Below, piece by piece: positions 6,682 through 8,712 of a DNA stretch of 8,712 nt (its first letter is position 1; the number at the start of each line of letters is the position of its first letter). A program made the translations under genes and the position numbers. A model generated the notes under the pieces. It did no database searches, was not told the DNA's origin, and worked only from the letters and a program-made list of their open reading frames with translations. The stretch lies in NCBI GenBank assembly GCA_002347085.1, contig DDWW01000046.1, positions 13,923-22,634 of the forward strand, written 5' to 3'. The stretch comes from Desulfobulbaceae bacterium UBA2276 (GTDB taxonomy: Bacteria; Desulfobacterota; Desulfobulbia; Desulfobulbales; Desulfocapsaceae).

Positions 6682-6858
6682 GCGATATACTACAGAACCA
6701 TAAATATTAGCTGGAGGCAAGGGCAGTTTTGCTGGATTTTCTCTGGAGGAAACTGGAGCGCAGGTAAGCGAGCTTATTGAGAGTATATGAAGCGGCAGGC
6801 AAAAACGACATCTGCAAAAAAAATAAAAAAATGGGATGGATTCAGGATGCAGGTGGTC

Positions 6859-6889
6859 AAACATTCGGGGTCACAAACATTCGGGGTCA
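6859..6889 (+). repeat. Tandem duplication of a REP head
   Basis: AAACATTCGGGGTCA occurs at 6859-6873 and again at 6875-6889, a period of 16. The second unit runs directly into the palindrome at 6883, so the head of the repeat (CATTCGGGGTCA) is present twice in a row. Confidence 0.8.
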
Positions 6890-6922
6890 GAGTAAAATTA
6901 GATTTAATTTTACTCTGACCCC
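6883..6922. repeat. Perfect 18-bp inverted repeat, second REP-like family
   Basis: The arms 6883-6900 (GGGGTCAGAGTAAAATTA) and 6905-6922 are exact inverse complements around GATT. The first eight bases, GGGGTCAG, are the same as in the RAYT-associated REP at 2146 and 3815, while the rest differs. This suggests a related REP/RAYT family whose transposase is elsewhere. The plus strand continues with TTTT, so it could also act as a weak terminator. Confidence 0.85.
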
Positions 6923-6936
6923 TTTTAACCTTCAGG

Positions 6937-7295
6937 ATCGATTCATATTGAGGGGCAAAGGCAGCCCCGCCGCAAAGAGTCAGTATCTTTACATTATGGG
7001 TAGCCTGGGCTAAACGACGTAATTCCTTGGCTACCTGATCCGCCAGTTCTCGGGTCGGGCAGAGAATAAGAGATTGGACTCTGAATTTTTTAACATGAAG
7101 TTTGTGCAGTACCCCAAGTCCAAATGCGGCTGTCTTCCCGCTACCTGTCTTGGCCTGGACAATAACATCACAATTTTTTAAAATATGGGGAAGACTTTCG
7201 GCCTGGACAGGGGTCATTGCTTTAAACCCGATTTCATCGAGGTTATGGAGCATCGCCTTGGAAAGAGGAAGGCTTGAGAAGTTAGAATCAGTCAT
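6937..7295 (-). pseudogene. dbpA: 3'-truncated second copy of dbpA
   Basis: It encodes residues 1-120 of DbpA and then breaks off. The product has the Q motif, Walker A (AKTGSGKT), PTREL and the GG motif. It lacks TPGR, DEAD, SAT, all of helicase domain 2 and the RNA-binding domain, so it cannot be a helicase. The frame continues about 53 codons, to 6774, through the REP-like palindrome (giving GQSKIKSNFTLTP) and flanking DNA, with no resemblance to any protein I know. Against the intact gene I count 15 base differences in 359. They change one residue only (Ile102 to Val, two of the 15 changes), so divergence happened under selection for function. The start and about 15 upstream bases are shared with the intact copy. 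Confidence 0.92.
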
Positions 7296-7306
7296 AGTTT
7301 ATCTTT
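6937..7306. repeat. Direct repeat B: 5' part of dbpA (partner at 3428-3797)
   Basis: Same orientation as repeat A. The sharp boundary at 6937 lies 14 bp from the palindrome ending at 6922. The other boundary falls in a T-run just upstream of the dbpA start. Confidence 0.9.
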
Positions 7307-7412
7307 TTTTAATGAGAGTAATTGCATTGTCATTTATTAGGGATATCCCACTTCATTAAACAGTTTGGAGTCGGGCCACGCGAACTAATATATTACTCAT
7401 TGTGTGATTCTC

Positions 7413-8069
7413 TTAAATTTGTCCATTCCATTCCTGGTGAAAATGTTCTAAAAAAATCTCCATAAATTTATGACGTTGGATTGCCATCTTTTTACCAGTC
7501 TTTGTGTTCATCCGATCTTTGAGTAAAAGCAATTTTTCATAAAAATGATTCAGTGTTGGTGCGTTATTGTTTTTATACTCTTCAACTGACATGTCGAGAT
7601 TTGGAGATATATCGGGATCATAAAGCTGTAAATTTTTATATCCCCCGTAATTGAATGTCCTGGCTATGCCAATTGCACCTATTGCATCTAGTCTGTCAGC
7701 ATCTTGTATTACGTCTAATTCGAGGGACTTAAATTGTTGTATGTTCTTCCCTCCTTTAAATGAGATGCTAGAAATAATATTTTCAATATGAATTATTGTA
7801 GACTCAGGTACATCTTTTGTAGTTAAGAATTGTCTCGCTTTATACGGTCCAATTTCTTCATCTCCATTATAAAATTTTGAATCAGCAATATCATGCAAGA
7901 GGGCTCCAAGTTCAATTATTTCATGATCACCTGGTTCAGTTTTCGCAATTAATTTTGCCCCATTCCATACCCGATAAATGTGCCACCAATCATGACCGCC
8001 TTCAGCGTTTTTTAACGAATTCTTGACAAAGGATATAGTTTCTTCGATTAAATGCGTCTTTGCTGTCAT
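7413..8069 (-). CDS. HD-domain metal-dependent phosphohydrolase, YedJ-like
   Basis: A 218-residue protein with the HD-superfamily metal site: H26-D27 with H30 in GGHDWWHIYRVW, H59-D60 in ALLHDIAD, and D123/D125 in IQDADRLDAIGAIGIARTF. The HDWWH...RVW opening and QDADRLDA(I/L)GAIG are characteristic of the YedJ-like HD group, whose substrate is not established. The length agrees with that group. The ATG at 8069 gives the usual distance to the HDWWH motif; a GTG at 8114 would add 15 residues without support. No good Shine-Dalgarno is visible for either. The gene is AT-rich compared with everything to its left, which suggests a different origin. It is divergent from the toxin-like gene, 45 nt away, and lies upstream of the dbpA fragment on the same strand. 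Confidence 0.88.
   Translation of the reverse strand: MTAKTHLIEETISFVKNSLKNAEGGHDWWHIYRVWNGAKLIAKTEPGDHEIIELGALLHDIADSKFYNGDEEIGPYKARQFLTTKDVPESTIIHIENIISSISFKGGKNIQQFKSLELDVIQDADRLDAIGAIGIARTFNYGGYKNLQLYDPDISPNLDMSVEEYKNNNAPTLNHFYEKLLLLKDRMNTKTGKKMAIQRHKFMEIFLEHFHQEWNGQI
8023..8051 (+). promoter_or_regulatory. Candidate promoter for the toxin-like gene, inside the HD gene
   Basis: TTGACA at 8023-8028 is a perfect -35 box. It is followed after 17 nt by GATTAA, a poor -10. It points toward the gene at 8115 and lies within the first codons of the divergent HD gene. Tentative. Confidence 0.3.
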
Positions 8070-8114
8070 GGTAATCGTTATGGAAAGTATCGTTTTATAT
8101 AAAGGATTTGCCAC

Positions 8115-8510
8115 ATGAAGATACTAAGTATACAAGGGGATAATGACTTATCAGAGTTCGAAGTATTTTTGCATACGATTTCTGCCAAACTCGCAGCTGC
8201 TATATGTAAAAAAATGCAGGCGTATGCTGAACTGAATGACATTTATAGTTGCAACAGCTTGAAAATTCTGAACCCTAAGATATGGGGTTATAAAGGAACC
8301 ATTTATAAGCTTCGCGTAGATTGCGGTAAAGAGTCAGCTCGGGTACTGTTTGTAAAAACAGCAGACAACGACATTGTGCTCTTGCATGGGTTTATTAAAA
8401 AAACTCGAAAAACACCGATTAAAGACGCGAAAATTGCAATGGGAAATCTCGAGCGGCTAAAAAACAACGTAGAAGTAACTCAATTACCATTGGCAAAGTA
8501 CTCGTTCTAA
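8115..8510 (+). CDS. HigB/RelE-like (Gp49 family) toxin, orphan
   Basis: The 131-residue protein resembles phage-derived Gp49-like/HigB toxins, which cut mRNA on the ribosome. Seen: YKLRVDCGKESARVLFV (64-80), then IVLLHGFIKKTRKTP (87-101) and a helix IKDAKIAMGNLERL (102-115). The segment R(V/I)L(F/Y)...LLHGF-KKT-KTP is the hallmark of this family. The start ATG 8115 has AAAGGA 8 nt upstream (8101-8106). HigB genes are normally followed closely by an Xre-type antitoxin, but no such frame exists in the 200 bases downstream. The upstream neighbour is the divergent HD gene. Either the partner was lost, lies elsewhere, or this is a non-toxic relative. It is AT-rich like the HD gene and is followed by an attC-like palindrome. 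Confidence 0.8.
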   Translation: MKILSIQGDNDLSEFEVFLHTISAKLAAAICKKMQAYAELNDIYSCNSLKILNPKIWGYKGTIYKLRVDCGKESARVLFVKTADNDIVLLHGFIKKTRKTPIKDAKIAMGNLERLKNNVEVTQLPLAKYSF

Positions 8511-8597
8511 ACGCTCGGATTCTGGCATTCGAAGATACTGCCTGTACAGCCTGACATCCTGCATTCGCCTCTGATATCCATAACTGGAATGAAAAAG

Positions 8598-8659
8598 GTG
8601 CTAACGCCTGCCATAAAACGCGCGAGGTGCGAGCGTCGTTTTTGATGGCATTGTTAAGC
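8598..8659 (+). other. Candidate integron attC site (alternatively a terminator hairpin)
   Basis: An imperfect palindrome of about 60 bp with attC architecture: GCTAAC (8600-8605, R''-like), short spacer GCCT, GCCAT (8610-8614, L''-like), a GC-rich central loop region, ATGGC (8645-8649, L'-like), spacer ATT, and GTTAAGC (8653-8659). The last fits the R' consensus GTTRRRY exactly. The arms pair AAAACG with CGTTTT, leaving an unpaired G at 8644, like the extrahelical bases of attC. The R'' side fits RYYYAAC poorly apart from its CTAAC end. The inner hairpin followed by TTTTT (8639-8643) could instead terminate the toxin gene. No integrase or second attC is in the window. Confidence 0.4.
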
Positions 8660-8712
8660 CCTCACACGTAATAGTCATGGTTTAATGCGAGGGTGTAAAA
8701 TAGTTTGTGTAA

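Noticed and set aside
7340..7412. Second attC or terminator between the dbpA fragment and the HD gene
   Set aside because: There is a perfect GGGATATCCC palindrome (7340-7349) and a weak GTT...AAC inverted pair near 7361-7383, but neither has attC boxes nor a stem with a U-tract.
8511..8712. Antitoxin or other gene at the right edge
   Set aside because: No frame of reasonable length with a ribosome site exists in these 200 bases on either strand. Apart from the attC-like palindrome I see only a weak CCCTC/GAGGG inverted pair.

Overview
The window looks like an accessory, repeat-rich stretch of a Gram-negative chromosome. A Desulfobacterota (deltaproteobacterial) host is my best guess. It rests on the gene families, the REP-type repeats that start GGGGTCAG and the RAYT transposase; no marker gene proves it. 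Base composition is patchy: GC-rich at the left edge and in the transposase, lipid and GGDEF genes, intermediate in rlmN/dbpA, and clearly AT-rich in the HD/toxin pair on the right.

Left (1-2340): the C-terminus of an unidentified plus-strand protein converges on a minus-strand metallophosphoesterase, with a shared bidirectional terminator between them. Upstream of the phosphoesterase lies rlmN (23S rRNA/tRNA m2A methyltransferase). Just upstream of rlmN is a REP sequence fused to the 3' remnant of a REP-associated tyrosine transposase (RAYT).

Middle (2353-4728): an intact dbpA (DEAD-box helicase for 50S assembly) is followed upstream by an intact RAYT element with perfect 19-bp inverted REP ends. 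The REP + RAYT 3' end + ribosome-gene layout therefore occurs twice in tandem.

Centre-right (4800-6651): a minus-strand cluster, possibly an operon, of a membrane diguanylate cyclase, a PAP2 lipid phosphatase and a DgkA-type lipid kinase. The last two are plausible partners in undecaprenyl-phosphate or diacylglycerol recycling.

Right (6652-8712): a second REP-like family forms a perfect 18-bp inverted repeat. Next to it is a 3'-truncated second copy of dbpA, about 96% identical to the intact gene with almost only synonymous differences. The two dbpA copies are direct repeats bracketing the RAYT/lipid/GGDEF segment, as expected if that segment entered by recombination at dbpA. Beyond lie an HD-domain hydrolase and a divergent HigB/RelE-like toxin without a visible antitoxin. 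The toxin is followed by a 60-bp imperfect palindrome with the architecture of an integron attC site.

The main story is genome remodelling by REP/RAYT elements and recombination around ribosome-assembly genes, next to a possible integron cassette.
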